In this document: piece by piece, positions 44,026-55,370 of the stretch | Layout: the number at the start of each line of letters is the position of its first letter | Numbering within the stretch: the stretch's first letter is position 1 | Assembly (NCBI GenBank): GCA_009982845.1 | Contig: JAADKB010000002.1 | Coordinates: forward strand, 2,542,001 to 2,606,000 | Source of the DNA: Delphinella strobiligena | Taxonomy: Eukaryota > Ascomycota > Dothideomycetes > Dothideales > Dothioraceae | Length of the DNA: 64,000 nucleotides | Direction of reading: 5' to 3' | The notes under the pieces: model-generated | Seen by the model: the letters and a program-made list of their open reading frames with translations, nothing else | Told to the model about the DNA's origin: nothing | Databases searched by the model: none | Translations under genes and position numbers: made by a program

Positions 44026-45843
44026 CTACGACGAGCAGTGACGGGCTCGATCATTCCGCACCGTTCGCACGGCATCCCGCATTGATTGTGATATATGCCA
44101 CGCGCTTTCGCAAGCTTTCCATTTGAAGTTCTGAACATCGCGAATGTGGTTGATCAACGTTCTGTATCTTTCTTTCGGTACAAAAATATCCATGGCGACT
44201 TTAGAAGTCTTCAGGCGAGAGAAGAATCGGAGAGCAAACGGACCTGTCACGAGAGCGTCAGTCTCAAATAGGACGCGTCGAAACTCACATCCTCGAGGAC
44301 CAAGGCAGTCGACAAAAGCCTGATCGATGTCCCAGTACTTGCGTTGAAGATGACCAAAAGGTATCAGAGTGGTAGCCTTGGCTACATTGATTAACGAAAC
44401 ATTGTCCAAATGGGACAATGTGTTGTCAAAGTTATTCTCGTCGCACAGTGCACGCATGAATGGCAAGTCCACGTTCGCCTGAAGAATTAAATTCTGAGTC
44501 GATGGACCGAACGATGGTACTAAACAAAGTAACCGGCTGGCGTGAGGTACAGTACGATAGTCGCTCTTTGGGAGCACATCGTGGCGTGAATCCGCTTGGC
44601 TCGGGTATACTATCTTCGCCGAAGGCTCCAAGATGATTGTGGAATTCTCAGATATGTTGTCGTCGTCTAATCTTGTCTCGATGGTATGGACATCTCCCGA
44701 GTCCCGCTCCGGTTTCACGTGACTTCTATCATCGGACAAACTGTGACGCGTATTCTCCACGTACTCCTGGCATATACGACGGAAACGGTCTTCGTCGAAG
44801 TTCGGGTATCTTGCATGACCGTGGAGTCTGCCCCAGAACCAAATGGCAGAGGGAATTCCATCGAGGGTGGTGGGTGGTTGAGAGGCGTGGGCTTGTTGAT
44901 CAGGATCCGACATCGATGTATTACCATCCCCTATTGGCGGGTCGCATTGGATCGTACTCGGGGTCGAGCAATGGTCATAAATATCCACCGGATAGAGTCC
45001 AGGTGCGGGATTGGGGTCACAAGGGTCTAGCACAGGCTCAAGACACTGTGTAACGCTGCTACAACCATCCTTTGATAATGTGGATCTCACAGTATCTTTT
45101 TCGAGAGCAACAGAAACTCAATCAAGCGATGTTTGCAGACTCTGAGGCAACTCTCCAAAGTCAAACTGATCCCTCGGCTCTGGTTGGATCTCTTGGTCGG
45201 CTGCTTCGCACGGACCACGTCCTTTTTCATGTGTAGAGGGATAGCTAGGCGAACAAAGGCTGTTGATATCGAGTCGGCTAAACTCTGGCATTGAAACGTC
45301 GTCAATTTCCAGTCGGTAAAAGTGGGCGATTTCCTGTCTATGGAGAAAGTGGAGGGCTGACACAATGTCTGGAGTGAGTTTCGATTGATCAACCCTTTGT
45401 TCATAAGGAACATGAAAAGTGGGATCTCCGAGTTCAGGGCTTACAGTACGTATCAAATCGCTGGCAATTTCACGTGTTGAGCGTGTTAATGCCGGCATTC
45501 GACTGCGTGTGGAATAGCGGTACTGATGCCGAGACTTCTGCGAAGATTCAGAGCTTGGGGAATTGGGATTGGAAGCATCGACAGTGGATGTGGGAGAAAT
45601 GGACCTCGTAGGATCGGACCCTAGACAGCGTGGAGCGATGGGGCTTGGGGTCAGACGAATGACCGGAGATGGAGCTCGGTAGATCCTGACTTGCGAGTCT
45701 TCAGTATAGTCAATGGTCTGTAGAACAGGGGCCATGGTACCCTCAACCTGAGGAAGACTGCGTCCCTTCGACGAAGTGGCTGGGGTAATCCCTTCCTCTG
45801 ATGCTCCAGCTGAACGCTTCTTGTTCGTACGTGCTCTTCCCAT
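44026..45843 (-). CDS. Orphan protein interrupted by an in-frame TGA
   Basis: From the ATG at 45843 (MGRARTNKKRSAG) the frame runs 241 codons to a TGA at 45118-45120, then the same frame stays open another 363 codons to 44026. The first half is basic and Ser/Pro-rich, then has an ordered block (FHVPYEQRVDQ; DIVSALHFLHRQEIAHFYRL). The second half has ordered blocks IWFWGRLHGHARYPNF and, near the end, LVTGPFALRFFSRLKTSKVAMDIFVP, which resembles a fungal family with a nucleotidyltransferase-like G-S...DxD core, though key acidic residues look changed. A 45-base intron with a poor GTCTGC donor could remove the TGA in frame. Otherwise this is two genes or a nonsense allele. Function unknown. Confidence 0.5.
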
Positions 45844-46792
45844 CGTCGGCCTTATAAGTCTTTCCACAACTCGAGAGGTGAGTCGATAACGTTAGAAGCG
45901 AGAGCGGGAAGAAGTGGAAAATATTTTGATAGCATTGAATGAAGAAATGGGGCCTACAACATCAGAGCCTACCAAAGTCGACCGGTCGAATATGCAGCAA
46001 ACACGACAATCAGGCCTGATCAAGCCGGTCAGCGATTTACGGACTTCTCCGGCATATGAGCAGTAAGCTGCAGTGTTCACGATAAACGAGGGTTCCCTGT
46101 AGATGTGAGAGGTCAGCAAACGGGTTGAAAAGTCGTGCATAAGGTACCTTACCTTAATTATCAAAAAGAAGCTCGACGCGCATAAAATCCGCTTATCTAT
46201 TAGTGGTTAGTGGAGGGGTGCGCGGTCAAAGCTTTTATCTGCAAGGGGCTTTGGCGTGACACAGAAAGCTTGAGCTCGGGTCCTCCGCTTTGATGGGCGT
46301 TGCCAAGGACGCGTTCCTGGCCGTGGACTTGGTTCCAACCCAGATTTCTCCACAGGCAACAGCTTAGCGGCTAAAACATGGCCAGTTGTGGCAAGTCGTG
46401 TCGAATCGATATCAGGGCAACGAGGCAATGGCGGCGGCGATGAAAACAAGTTTTCAGTATATGTTGAGAGAGATATCTAGATAGGGTGGCGAAAGTGTGT
46501 CGGGATCCCTTGTTCATGTCTCGAGATGGTGGAAACAAAGTTGCAATCTTGCAGTGTAAGGTAGGTCCAGGCCTGTCTAATAAGGTGTATGCAAGGCCGA
46601 CGTCATGGACAATAGGTTCGATTGATTGGCGGCGGATGGAGATATGAAGGTGCTGAAAATAACCTTGTACCATTTTCCGTATCCGTAGGTTGCACTCACA
46701 CTGCCACCTAGTTTCCCTTGACATTTATCCTCTCCTTATCCTCCAACCTTCTCCCCTCGCCTTTCATCACTCATTCTCCACATCCACACCTG
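45844..46792. promoter_or_regulatory. Intergenic between divergent genes
   Basis: About 0.95 kb upstream of the 45843 gene and of the aspartic protease. The 46720-46790 part is strongly pyrimidine-rich, typical of a fungal 5' leader. No gene supported. Confidence 0.45.
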
Positions 46793-48502
46793 ATGATGAT
46801 TCGCAATATTCCCGCCTGTCTGGCGCTCGCAAACGCCGTCGCAGTCACAGCCAGGGGTACACTTGAATTCTCTCTCTCCAAGCGTGACGCCTCGGGTAAA
46901 CAATCAGACATTGCACGCGGTGTACTCTGGAAGCGACAAGACACTGCCGGAACGGTTGAAGAGTCGGTGTATGATGTATTGCCTTGGAGTGAGGGAGGAG
47001 CATACTACACAAACATCAGCGTAGGCACACCTCCGCAAGTACAGACGGTCATTCTCGACACAGGCAGCAGTGACACATACCTCGACGCTCGTGATGCGTC
47101 TGCCTGCGAGAGCACGGGCGTCTACAGCTGTCGTGGTGGCACCTTTGACAGCGGGTCGTCGTCGACTTACAAAGTCACGATCCAAGATGGCTTCGAAACC
47201 GCCTTTGGTGATGGCTCTTCGGCATCAGGCAATTTTGGTACCGACGTGGTTCAGATTGGAGATGTGGCAATAAGCAATGTACAATTCGGTCTGGCATCCG
47301 ATGTCAACAGCACGACGGGTTTCGCAGTTGGGTTGATGGGCATTGGATACTCTCTGAACGAGGCCAGTGAGACGCAGTACGCAAATATGCCAGAGGTGCT
47401 GGTCGATGCTGGTGTCATCAACTCTAGACTTTACAGCGTCTTCCTCAATGACATTGGCGATGCTTCTGGTACAATCCTGTTTGGCGGTATCGACACATCC
47501 AAATACACTGGACAACTCAACACGCTGAACCTGCTTCCTGTTCCTCTCCCTGTCGAGGGCGGCGGTACTGAAGATTACGTCTACGAGTTCGTTGTCGCCG
47601 TCACTGCCGTCTCAGCTGACAATGCCGGCAAGAGCCAGAGCTATCTCTCAGGTGGCAGCCCCAGTGGTGGCAATGGCGCTCTGATGGTCCTTCTCGACAC
47701 TGGCTCAGCTGCCTGGACGGTTCCAAATAAGCTCTACGACGATATTGTCAAGTTGCTCCCTGACATTGACGAGTATGGAAACCTCCCCTGCAGCACCCAG
47801 AGCGACAACATCAGTCTTAATCTCACCTTTGGTGCTGCCGTCGACATCACTGTACCCATCAGCGAACTTATCGTTCCCATCTTTGATCCTTTGACCAATG
47901 CTCAAAACACCACAACCGATGGTCAACCTCTTTGCACCTTCATGATGAGCCCCGGCCAGACCAGCACCGACCAGCCCTTCCTCACTCTTGGTGATGCAAT
48001 CTTGAGGAGCATGTACGTCGTCTTCGATCTCGACAATGGTCAAGTATCCATCGCCCAAGCTCGCACAAATACCTCTACGGACTCGTCATCTTCAGCATCA
48101 GGTGACAACATCAAGGTTGTCAAGGCTGGTGCGGATGGTGTAGCCAGTGCTGTCGGCTCCTCCGCCGTCTCCACTGTAGCATCAAACACATACACCATCG
48201 CTCCTCCCGCCTCGGCCACGGCCACGGCCAAATTTAGTGTCGTCACTGAATCATCAGCCGTTGGCACTGCCACCGGTACCAACGCCATTCCCGAGGCTGG
48301 AAGAGTGACCGAGTCCAGCGATGCATCAGCAGCCAGTGCAACTTCGGGAAGCGGCACCTCAGGCTCAAGCACCAGCGCCAAGGCTTCTTCATCAAAGGGT
48401 GTCGCCGCTGGCCTGGTTGTGCCTCCTGCGAAATGGAGCGTCTTCTTCTCTGCCTCGATGGTCATGCTTGGTATGGGCGCCGGTGCTGCACTGATGTTAT
48501 AA
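46793..48502 (+). CDS. Yapsin/OpsB-like GPI-anchored aspartic protease
   Basis: Pepsin-family (A1) endopeptidase, intronless, 569 residues. The ATG at 46793 starts a signal peptide (MMIRNIPACLALANAVAVTA). A propeptide ends at a kexin-type Lys-Arg (WKRQ, residues 47-50). The catalytic Asp residues lie in ILDTGSSDTYLD (Asp89) and LLDTGSAAWTVP (Asp302); the flap region reads FGDGSSASGNFGTD. After FLTLGDAILRSMYVVFDLDN, the end of the fold, there is a Ser/Thr/Ala-rich stalk of about 130 residues and a hydrophobic C-terminus (VFFSASMVMLGMGAGAALML) expected to be replaced by a GPI anchor. It would act at the plasma membrane or wall on exported proteins. No key residue is missing. Confidence 0.93.
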   Translation: MMIRNIPACLALANAVAVTARGTLEFSLSKRDASGKQSDIARGVLWKRQDTAGTVEESVYDVLPWSEGGAYYTNISVGTPPQVQTVILDTGSSDTYLDARDASACESTGVYSCRGGTFDSGSSSTYKVTIQDGFETAFGDGSSASGNFGTDVVQIGDVAISNVQFGLASDVNSTTGFAVGLMGIGYSLNEASETQYANMPEVLVDAGVINSRLYSVFLNDIGDASGTILFGGIDTSKYTGQLNTLNLLPVPLPVEGGGTEDYVYEFVVAVTAVSADNAGKSQSYLSGGSPSGGNGALMVLLDTGSAAWTVPNKLYDDIVKLLPDIDEYGNLPCSTQSDNISLNLTFGAAVDITVPISELIVPIFDPLTNAQNTTTDGQPLCTFMMSPGQTSTDQPFLTLGDAILRSMYVVFDLDNGQVSIAQARTNTSTDSSSSASGDNIKVVKAGADGVASAVGSSAVSTVASNTYTIAPPASATATAKFSVVTESSAVGTATGTNAIPEAGRVTESSDASAASATSGSGTSGSSTSAKASSSKGVAAGLVVPPAKWSVFFSASMVMLGMGAGAALML

Positions 48503-50061
48503 GACAAGGACTTGACTTTTCATGCTTCGTCAGGCGAAATTGGTTGGCTTTCTGGCCATATACTGGGGAGTTTTGGTACGGAAATACTACTTTACGATAA
48601 GACGAATGCCACACCTAATGCCTTTTATTTCTCTCCTTGTTGCAATTCCTTCTGTGACTGTGCCTGCCGGTCGATTCATCTGCCTCATTATCTAATCTAC
48701 CTCTGCTACTATGGACTCGACTTGGAAATGTTCGATTCCACGTGTTAAGCAAGCACAAATAAATAATGTAGATCGAGTAGGTTTAACTCAGAAGCCCAGA
48801 CCACACAACCGACGGGTATGCTCAATCAGACCTAGCGGCGAGCAACACACTCCTTCCCTGTTGCAATTAACCACAGCGGAAAGTTTGGAAACTCGAAACA
48901 AACTTCATTTTTCTTCACAGCATACCTTACGCTTCTTACCAAACCGAGGTGTCTGCTCTTGGGTGCCAAAGCCGGCATGGCATTCTCTATGTTCGATTCG
49001 CCTTGGAGTAGATACTTCACTGCCTTAATTCTGATTCTGAAAAACCCGGACATTTTCGTGCCATAGGGGCGGCTGGACGGGAAAGTTTTCGTATCGTGGA
49101 TGGTTGGGTTATTCGGTGTAATGAACCCCTCTTGTGGCTTCCTCGTGATGTATGGAGGGATGTTCTCGCCTTTCAAGAGAAGCGCTGGTCACCGACTCAC
49201 CGGGTCCACTTCTTTGTCGCTGATTGTTTTGCGACTTCCCTCTGGTGATGGGGTAGTATTCCTGTAGACTAACGGACGAAATATGTTCATAGCGCTGCTA
49301 CTCTTCAGATATACCTAGTACGGCCGTATCTTTATTTTTCGGTCTGCTCTAGACTTTCCTCTATAAGCCGCTTGAGATTCGCTTCTGTCAAGAATAAGTT
49401 GAACAATCTGGCCGCATGAACAAGACAATTCAATTGTATTGTCAAGGCTATGGCTACGAAGAATTGGCTAACTGATACAGAGTGTTATGAGTTTTCAACT
49501 TCGTATACAACACATTTTACCGTACAGACTCGTGCTTGTCATTATTGCTGAGCGTCTATCTACAGCGCAAGTTACACCGCCGTTAGCCTTTATCGTCAAG
49601 GCTGAACTCATCCTTCAACATCTTTGGTTATGTCTTCGCCATCCTAGTAAAGTCTTGCTAGCAAGGGAAAATATGCATAAAATAGTTCCTTCAAGGCCCT
49701 TTTCCCCCGTGTAGGTCGGCCGCTTTCATGGCATGCGGTAGTCATCCAGCACGAATAATCCAGTCATAGAACTTGTTGAAAGACAAGACGTTTCTTCGCC
49801 CTTCTAGCAACACTCTCATTATGTGTGAATATCACTCTTGTTATGCTCATGTCCTCTTCTAGACAGTATAAATGCTGTCATAATCCTCATGCTACATTTC
49901 CTTTCCATCACCACTCACAATCTTTTTTCGGTGATACATGTCCCCACAGATACCTAGACACTCTTTCACGTTTCCTCAAATCAAAAAAACAGCACTAGCT
50001 ACACAGAGCGTTTACGCCATTCATCACTTCGCACCTAAGCAGTACTTCTGCCGGAACGAAC
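48503..50061. other. Gene-poor interval
   Basis: About 1.56 kb. A minus-strand frame at 48832-49176 and a plus-strand frame at 49487-49714 are open but have no motifs. A TATAAAT sequence lies near 49866, upstream of the next gene. Confidence 0.4.
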
Positions 50062-50685
50062 ATGTCCACTGCTCAGGATGGAAACTGTTCTATCTGCAGC
50101 AGAGCCTGGAAAGATTGTAAAGACCGAGAAGGCCACGCGCGTCGGAGAATCATGGAACCAGAGTGGGAGTGTCCCAAAGATGCCAATCGACTTTTCAGCT
50201 CGAGAGAATCGTTGTATCATCACATATGGCTCGATCACAAGAGCGAACGCAAGATCCTGATGCCCCTTATCGACCAGCTTCACAAGGAGCGTATGGAACT
50301 CAACGACGCGCGGGGAGCTTATCTCGCTCTTCCACTTGCTACTCGGCAGGCAATTGGACCTTTAGGACCGGATAATCCTCTTCTTTTCCACGTTCCCGGC
50401 CAAGCAGATTTTCTTCATACTGTCTCGGCCACCGACAGAGACATTGCGAGAAACTTTGTCATCGTAAGGGCCAGAAGTGCAGTTCCCCCACTCACGGACA
50501 ACCGCTTCTTCACCCCTCTCGCATACCATCCGCCCAACCACGAAGCTGGAGTCGGTACAAGTGTCTTGCATGCTAGCTCTGATTGAATCGCAGCTACCAG
50601 TTCCAACGACGACAATGCGAAGAACAAATTGATCGACTTGAGCGCCTCCGCCAATCTCAAAACCTCAAACAATGATGAGAAGTAA
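50062..50685 (+). CDS. Short C2H2-type protein
   Basis: ATG at 50062 (MSTAQDGNCSICSRAW). A first Cys pair CSIC is followed by WECPKDANRLFSSRESLYHHIWLDH, a C2H2-like finger with one Cys outside the usual spacing. Then comes IDQLHKERMELNDARG and a Pro-rich tail. The frame meets TGA at 50584-50586 but stays open to 50685. A 39-base intron (50555-50593: GTACAA donor, CTGAT branch, GCAG acceptor) removes the TGA in frame. It shares the DQLHKER motif with the decayed locus at 52.7-53.5 kb. Function unknown. Confidence 0.5.
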
Positions 50686-51428
50686 CGTCCTGCAGGACTG
50701 GTCAAGAACGAGAATGGCAACGTGCGATACGGGAGCGAGGCGAGAGCGGAGACCAAGCGCAGGGTTCTCATTCCCAAAGGTCACTTCGGTGTGTAATGGC
50801 GGAATATCGAAACGCAAGGATTCTCACACCTAGTCTCTGTGTTGGTGATCGTATGACATGTGACATGTGATGATTCATCTGTTACTCGTGATTCTGGAGA
50901 TTCTTGGTGTGTATTCGATCCGCCCAGGGATTGTCTCGCCTTCCCTCTATCTTCCGCATTTGTCCTGATCTTCTTTTCAATTGTCAAGCCATCAGCAACA
51001 CCATCCAACCAGTCAGTGTCGGTGATTCAGTTTGCTGGTCAACTCGTACACAAATTGTGAGGTTGTTCGGATCCGGAAAGCGAAGTGTGGCGTTGTAACA
51101 ATCATACTTTGGGTCTTTTCACCAAGCCAAGTGCGACATTCTCGCCAAGTTCTAGGGTGTACGACCAGCAGAGGGGATTGGTCATAGGGCAGCCCAAAAT
51201 GATTGTGTAGTAGATGTAACCAGATGGTATTGACGTTACAATGTCATTACGTAGCGCAGCAAACAATGTCGACCTTGAATGGTATAAGGGCTGAAGAACT
51301 CTGGCCTTCCATGTCGATGATATTGTGGCATTTTGGTTATAGAAACAACCTTACTTATCCGCTGCATGATATCCCCGTCTTCATCATCATCATCAGTACA
51401 CAATACAATCTCTCCAACCATCCAAACC
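50686..51428. other. Intergenic region
   Basis: Contains an ATGACATGTGACATGTGATGA short duplication near 50846. A (CATCAT) run lies at about 51379-51390. No gene supported. Confidence 0.4.
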
Positions 51429-51923
51429 ATGAACCAAGAAAACACATTCCCCTTCGCCTGCCCCATCTGCCAGTTCATCTGCCACACCTTCGCATCAAGT
51501 CAAGACCACCTTCGCACCCACGGACCCACGACACCAGAAGCAGCCCAGCCCGCGCGATTCGTCTGCCCCCTCGCGCGCTGCAATCGCAAGTGTCGCACAT
51601 CAAAAGGAGTCCAAAATCACATGCTCACTCATGGCCCCAAGACCTGGAAATGTCCGTCTTGTGAGGATTACAAAGTCGCCGTCAGGGGCACTCTGTTCGG
51701 CCATATCAGGGTAAATCATTCTGCGGAGATCTATACTTTTATAAGGATGGCGGATGAGGAGCACAGGCTGTGGGAGCTGGAACAGGAGAGGCAGGAAGCT
51801 GCGAGGCGATCGCAGGAGGAGCGGCATCGAGAGAGTCTGAGCGCTGGGGAGTATGAGGATCCGATATTCGGGGAGGTCTTGAGGAAGATTGATGATGCTG
51901 AAGATGAGGGGTTGTTTAGCTAG
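51429..51923 (+). CDS. C2H2 zinc-finger protein
   Basis: Intronless, 164 residues from the ATG at 51429 (MNQENTFPFACPICQF). Three fingers are visible: CPICQFICHTFASSQDHLRTH, CPLARCNRKCRTSKGVQNHMLTH and CPSCEDYKVAVRGTLFGHIRVNH, all with C-x2-4-C and H-x3-4-H spacing. A long charged helix follows (WELEQERQEAARRSQEERH) and an acidic end. An upstream in-frame ATG at 51333 would add Ser-rich residues without finger content, so I prefer 51429. Probably nucleic-acid-binding; target unknown. It is one of several C2H2 genes in the window. Confidence 0.7.
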   Translation: MNQENTFPFACPICQFICHTFASSQDHLRTHGPTTPEAAQPARFVCPLARCNRKCRTSKGVQNHMLTHGPKTWKCPSCEDYKVAVRGTLFGHIRVNHSAEIYTFIRMADEEHRLWELEQERQEAARRSQEERHRESLSAGEYEDPIFGEVLRKIDDAEDEGLFS

Positions 51924-52697
51924 GTTGGATGCGAGTCACACATACGAATGCAGGTTCAAGAACCGACATGGATGAGTTTGGAAATTACAATGCCCATTCG
52001 CGAGTTGGGTAGTCTCTGTGAGCCAGGTTTGACAAGCAATTATAGCCTTTGTTGTAATATACTTTCCACCGCTGCTTTCTCGGTGGTGACATGATCGACA
52101 GTCACCAACCTGTGCGGCAGTTCGAGTAAGCATCTTCAGCCACAACAATGAATCCTCGCATGTACTAGTCTTTTTGAAGATGAATACAAGTGTAGTGGCG
52201 ACTGCGCGCTGCTTGCAACAACAAGTGGTGTAGCAGCGAGTCAGGTCGTTGGTCTCTCTCCGTCCTACCTTAGCCACATCATTTTGTACCTCTGATGACA
52301 TATCTCTACTAAGAGAGATCATGAGACCGTACCCGACGAAAGATAAAGGTTATCATCCGAGAACGATCTATCCTATCTCACCAGTCAGTTTGATACTAAT
52401 CTCGTAGGCCTGTAAAAGCACGAGTGCGATGTAAAAGAAAGCCAGAGGGCAAGTTGCTTAGCCAGTGTCAAGGCAGCGTCAGTGCTACCACCACATGAAG
52501 CAGCAAACATCGTGACGTCTGCAACAATCCAATGGTTTGAGAAGTCATCGATTTCCGCTCCTCGCACTTTTTACTGATATCTTAAGGTAGTCAATCACAG
52601 CACTTACGCACGATATGCAACCGAAAACCTTTTCTGCTCATCCCTCCTAACAGAGCCTGCATTCTGATAACCCTACACCCACGCAGCAAACCCTACA
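51924..52697. other. Intergenic region
   Basis: No supported gene; minus-strand frames at 51936-52322 and 52385-52567 lack motifs. Confidence 0.4.
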
Positions 52698-53497
52698 ATG
52701 GTGCACTGTCCAATCTGTAACGGCAAGAAAGCATCTCCAACATCTCACCCACGGACCAAGTGACGGCGATGTTCTTGCTGCACATGGTACCCAGTGACAA
52801 CACAAGCAGCAAGACTCTAGACCGGCACTTACGAAGAACCCATCCCGAGGATGAATCCGAATTCCACTTCGCAAATTGGCAGATCAATTGCACAAAGAGC
52901 GGACGCAGGCCGAGGCGGCCGTCGAGCCTCTGCGATCTATGACGTGGACTCAAGCGCAGATAGGTTATTCAGAGCAAGCAGCCACTTCGGCTCGACAAGC
53001 ACACGTCGTCACTGTGATGGGATCGCCAAGGCTGATGGGGCGGTGCGGTTTCGGGTCAAGCGGATTCAAGACTCGATGGCCTGCCTGCATGAAGCAGCGG
53101 GGGTTGGAGATACGCTCGGCAAGGAGATGAAGGGCTGCTTTCGTCAAATGATCTTCTATCGGCATCTTTTGATCAATCTGCCAACAAGCATCGCTGCTTG
53201 CGTGGTTCGTCGCAAGGAAGAGATTTTCCACCCACGCACGCCTGTTTCAGACGATGAAGAGCATGCTTTTGGAGGCGAGAAGGAATCGAGCGGTGGATCA
53301 CTGGGAATTTGGAAAATCACCGAGACGAGGACTGGATGATGATGGCTGTCAAGAAAGGGGTCAATCAGCTCCTTTTAACAGCCTCTCTCGAATACTTCCG
53401 TATCGATGTCCAACGACTCTATCTTCGTGATTGGCAAAGCGCCGTCCGTCACCAGAGGAAAGTTGCAGAAGATGCGATAAAGAACCCGATTCAATGA
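52698..53497 (+). pseudogene. Decayed C2H2-type gene, frame-broken
   Basis: Protein-like stretches follow each other in different frames: MVHCPICNGKKAS with a CxxC from 52698, then LDRHLRRTHPEDESEFHF (finger-type His pair), then LADQLHKERTQAEAAV, then MACLHEAAGVGDTLGKEMKG, and finally LLLTASLEYFRIDVQRLYLR ending at 53497. No GT-AG pair with a plausible length explains the frame changes, especially the one between 52862 and 52876. The DQLHKER motif is shared with the gene at 50062, so this looks like a related copy that has lost its frame. An intron model I failed to find remains possible. Confidence 0.35.
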
Positions 53498-54500
53498 CAA
53501 GGGTGTTGTCTAAGAGGCGAGAATGATTCATCTATAGATACTCATGAGGAAGCCACAGAGGGGTTAATTACACCGAAATCGAATAGCCCGGGCAACCATC
53601 CACGATACGAGTACCTCTACAATATCTCCACTAACTAGTCTCCTTATAGTGTTTTATAGCAGACTCTGCCAATCAGCCGTAAGTAGTACAGTACAGTACA
53701 GCCAGTGCTAATATCTCGCAGCCTGCCAAGCTCAACCGAAATTACCTTAATTTCCATGCCCTGAGTTCTTCTCCCCGTCGACTCCATTCGGCATAGTGGA
53801 TGGAAAGACTTTTCGAAGAGGACATACGATGCGCTTTTGATTCAAGTTCAGCAATTATCGAAATATCATGTCTTTGACTAGATATGAGTAGGATGGATGG
53901 ATATGCTGTCACGACCGAAACATACCCTAAACAAGGCGCAGATTTTCTCAGGGACTCAACTCAGCATACTGTTATGCACACATGAAGCAGTGGGTTGCTT
54001 GCTGCTAGACCTGATTAAGCGTGGCCTTTGGAGACAGCATGCTGCCAGATTGCTTACCTGATCACCTCTGGAGTCTAAGCTAGATCGCTCAATTATACGG
54101 GGTCTCACGAGTCAGTTTAGCAAAATGCGAGCAGCTTTCCTGCCGTACGGCTGTATTTCTCAATGCACCAATCGGCAGATCATCCAACAGCAGATCACCC
54201 AATCAAGCAAACCATCCAATAAGCAAAGTATCCAAAACGCAGACGACAGCAACAGGACAACAGCAGCTATCCAAAACGCGCACAACAGCAACAGACAACA
54301 GCAACAGATGACTCCAACAAAACCCAATAGACAACAGCAACAGGACGACAGACAACAAAACCAAACCTACAAAACAATATCCAACAAACCTCATTCAATC
54401 TCTAACCATATCATCTCGAGTCCAGAGCACCCAAAAATCTCACCATTCGGCCGTACTGTACCAGATATCCAGACTTAGCGTCACACATCACATCCGTGCG
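53498..54500. other. Gene-poor region with short CAG/CAA-rich frame
   Basis: 54125-54478 is an open frame rich in CAA/CAG and AAC codons (Gln/Asn), which reflects low-complexity DNA rather than a proven gene. A GTACAGTACAGTACAG run sits at 53686-53701. Confidence 0.4.
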
Positions 54501-54549
54501 AACAACACTGCAGCGACGACTCGACATGCTATAATCCCGAACTCTGAGA

Positions 54550-55370
54550 CAGTAGCAACCAGAACCAGAACCAAAACCAAAAGTACAAAACTAAGTACCC
54601 ATAAGTACAAGTAAGTATTCCGTATCCGTAAGTATCCCGAATGTAAATATCCATAAGTATCCCGTATCCAAGGTATCCCGGATATAAGGTGGATGGACGA
54701 AGAGAAACATAAAGGAATCTACTCCTGACAGACGAGTAAAAAAAGCCTAAGGTGTATCGTAGCATGAATCAAAGCGTAAACAACAGTCACGAGCCGACTC
54801 GAACGCGAACGCGAATATTCCCTTTACTTCAAGGTGTCGAAGGTGTCACTCAGAGGACTGGGATATGCTGGACTGGACTGGACTGAACTGGAATAGAATA
54901 TTGGAGATGCGTATTGGAGATACAGTGGGTTAGTCCTTACTCGCTCTGGCTTATGGAGCGTGAGAAAGTGTCATTAAGATGGGTTCGAGGTTTTGGATTG
55001 TTTTGGTTGTTTTGTGTGGGATGATATGTTGTTGGCTGGGGATGTTGTTGGCTGGGGATGGTGTTGGCTGGGGATGTTGGCTGTATGTTTCGGCAGCTGT
55101 ACGTTTCGGTAACTGTACGTTTCGGTAGCTGGGGATGGCGTTGGCTGTACACATCCATCTCGTCAACATGACCTTAATCGAATCATCAACCCTTGAGACG
55201 GACGTATATCAAGTCATATTCGATTCACTAACAAAACCAAGCGACCTCCTTGTCTCATCTTCGTCTCCGTCTCCGTCTCCGTCTCCGTGTCTGTGTCTGT
55301 CTCTGTCTCAATTGAAAGCGAGGCCGAGATTCCCTCTTCTTCTTCTTCTTCTTCTTCTTCTTCTTCTCAA
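54550..55370. repeat. Cluster of simple and minisatellite repeats
   Basis: Several adjacent low-complexity arrays: (CCAGAA/CCAAAA)n at 54557-54582; degenerate TAAGTATCCGTATCC units at about 54590-54680; GGACTGGACTGGACTGAACTGG at 54872-54892; GGGATGTTGTTGGCTG units at 55019-55085 followed by three GTACGTTTCGG-type units to about 55125; (TCTCCG)n then (CTGTCT)n at 55259-55310; and (CTT)n at 55336-55366. Confidence 0.85.

Noticed and set aside
48040..48507. 155-codon minus-strand frame opposite the protease stalk
   Set aside because: Antisense of Ser/Thr/Ala-rich coding DNA, which is naturally stop-free on the other strand.
48832..49176. 114-codon minus-strand frame
   Set aside because: Basic and lacking motifs; probably chance in A/T-rich sequence downstream of the protease.
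54125..54478. Gln/Asn-rich 117-codon frame
   Set aside because: Explained by CAA/CAG/AAC low-complexity DNA; no sign of selection at the protein level.
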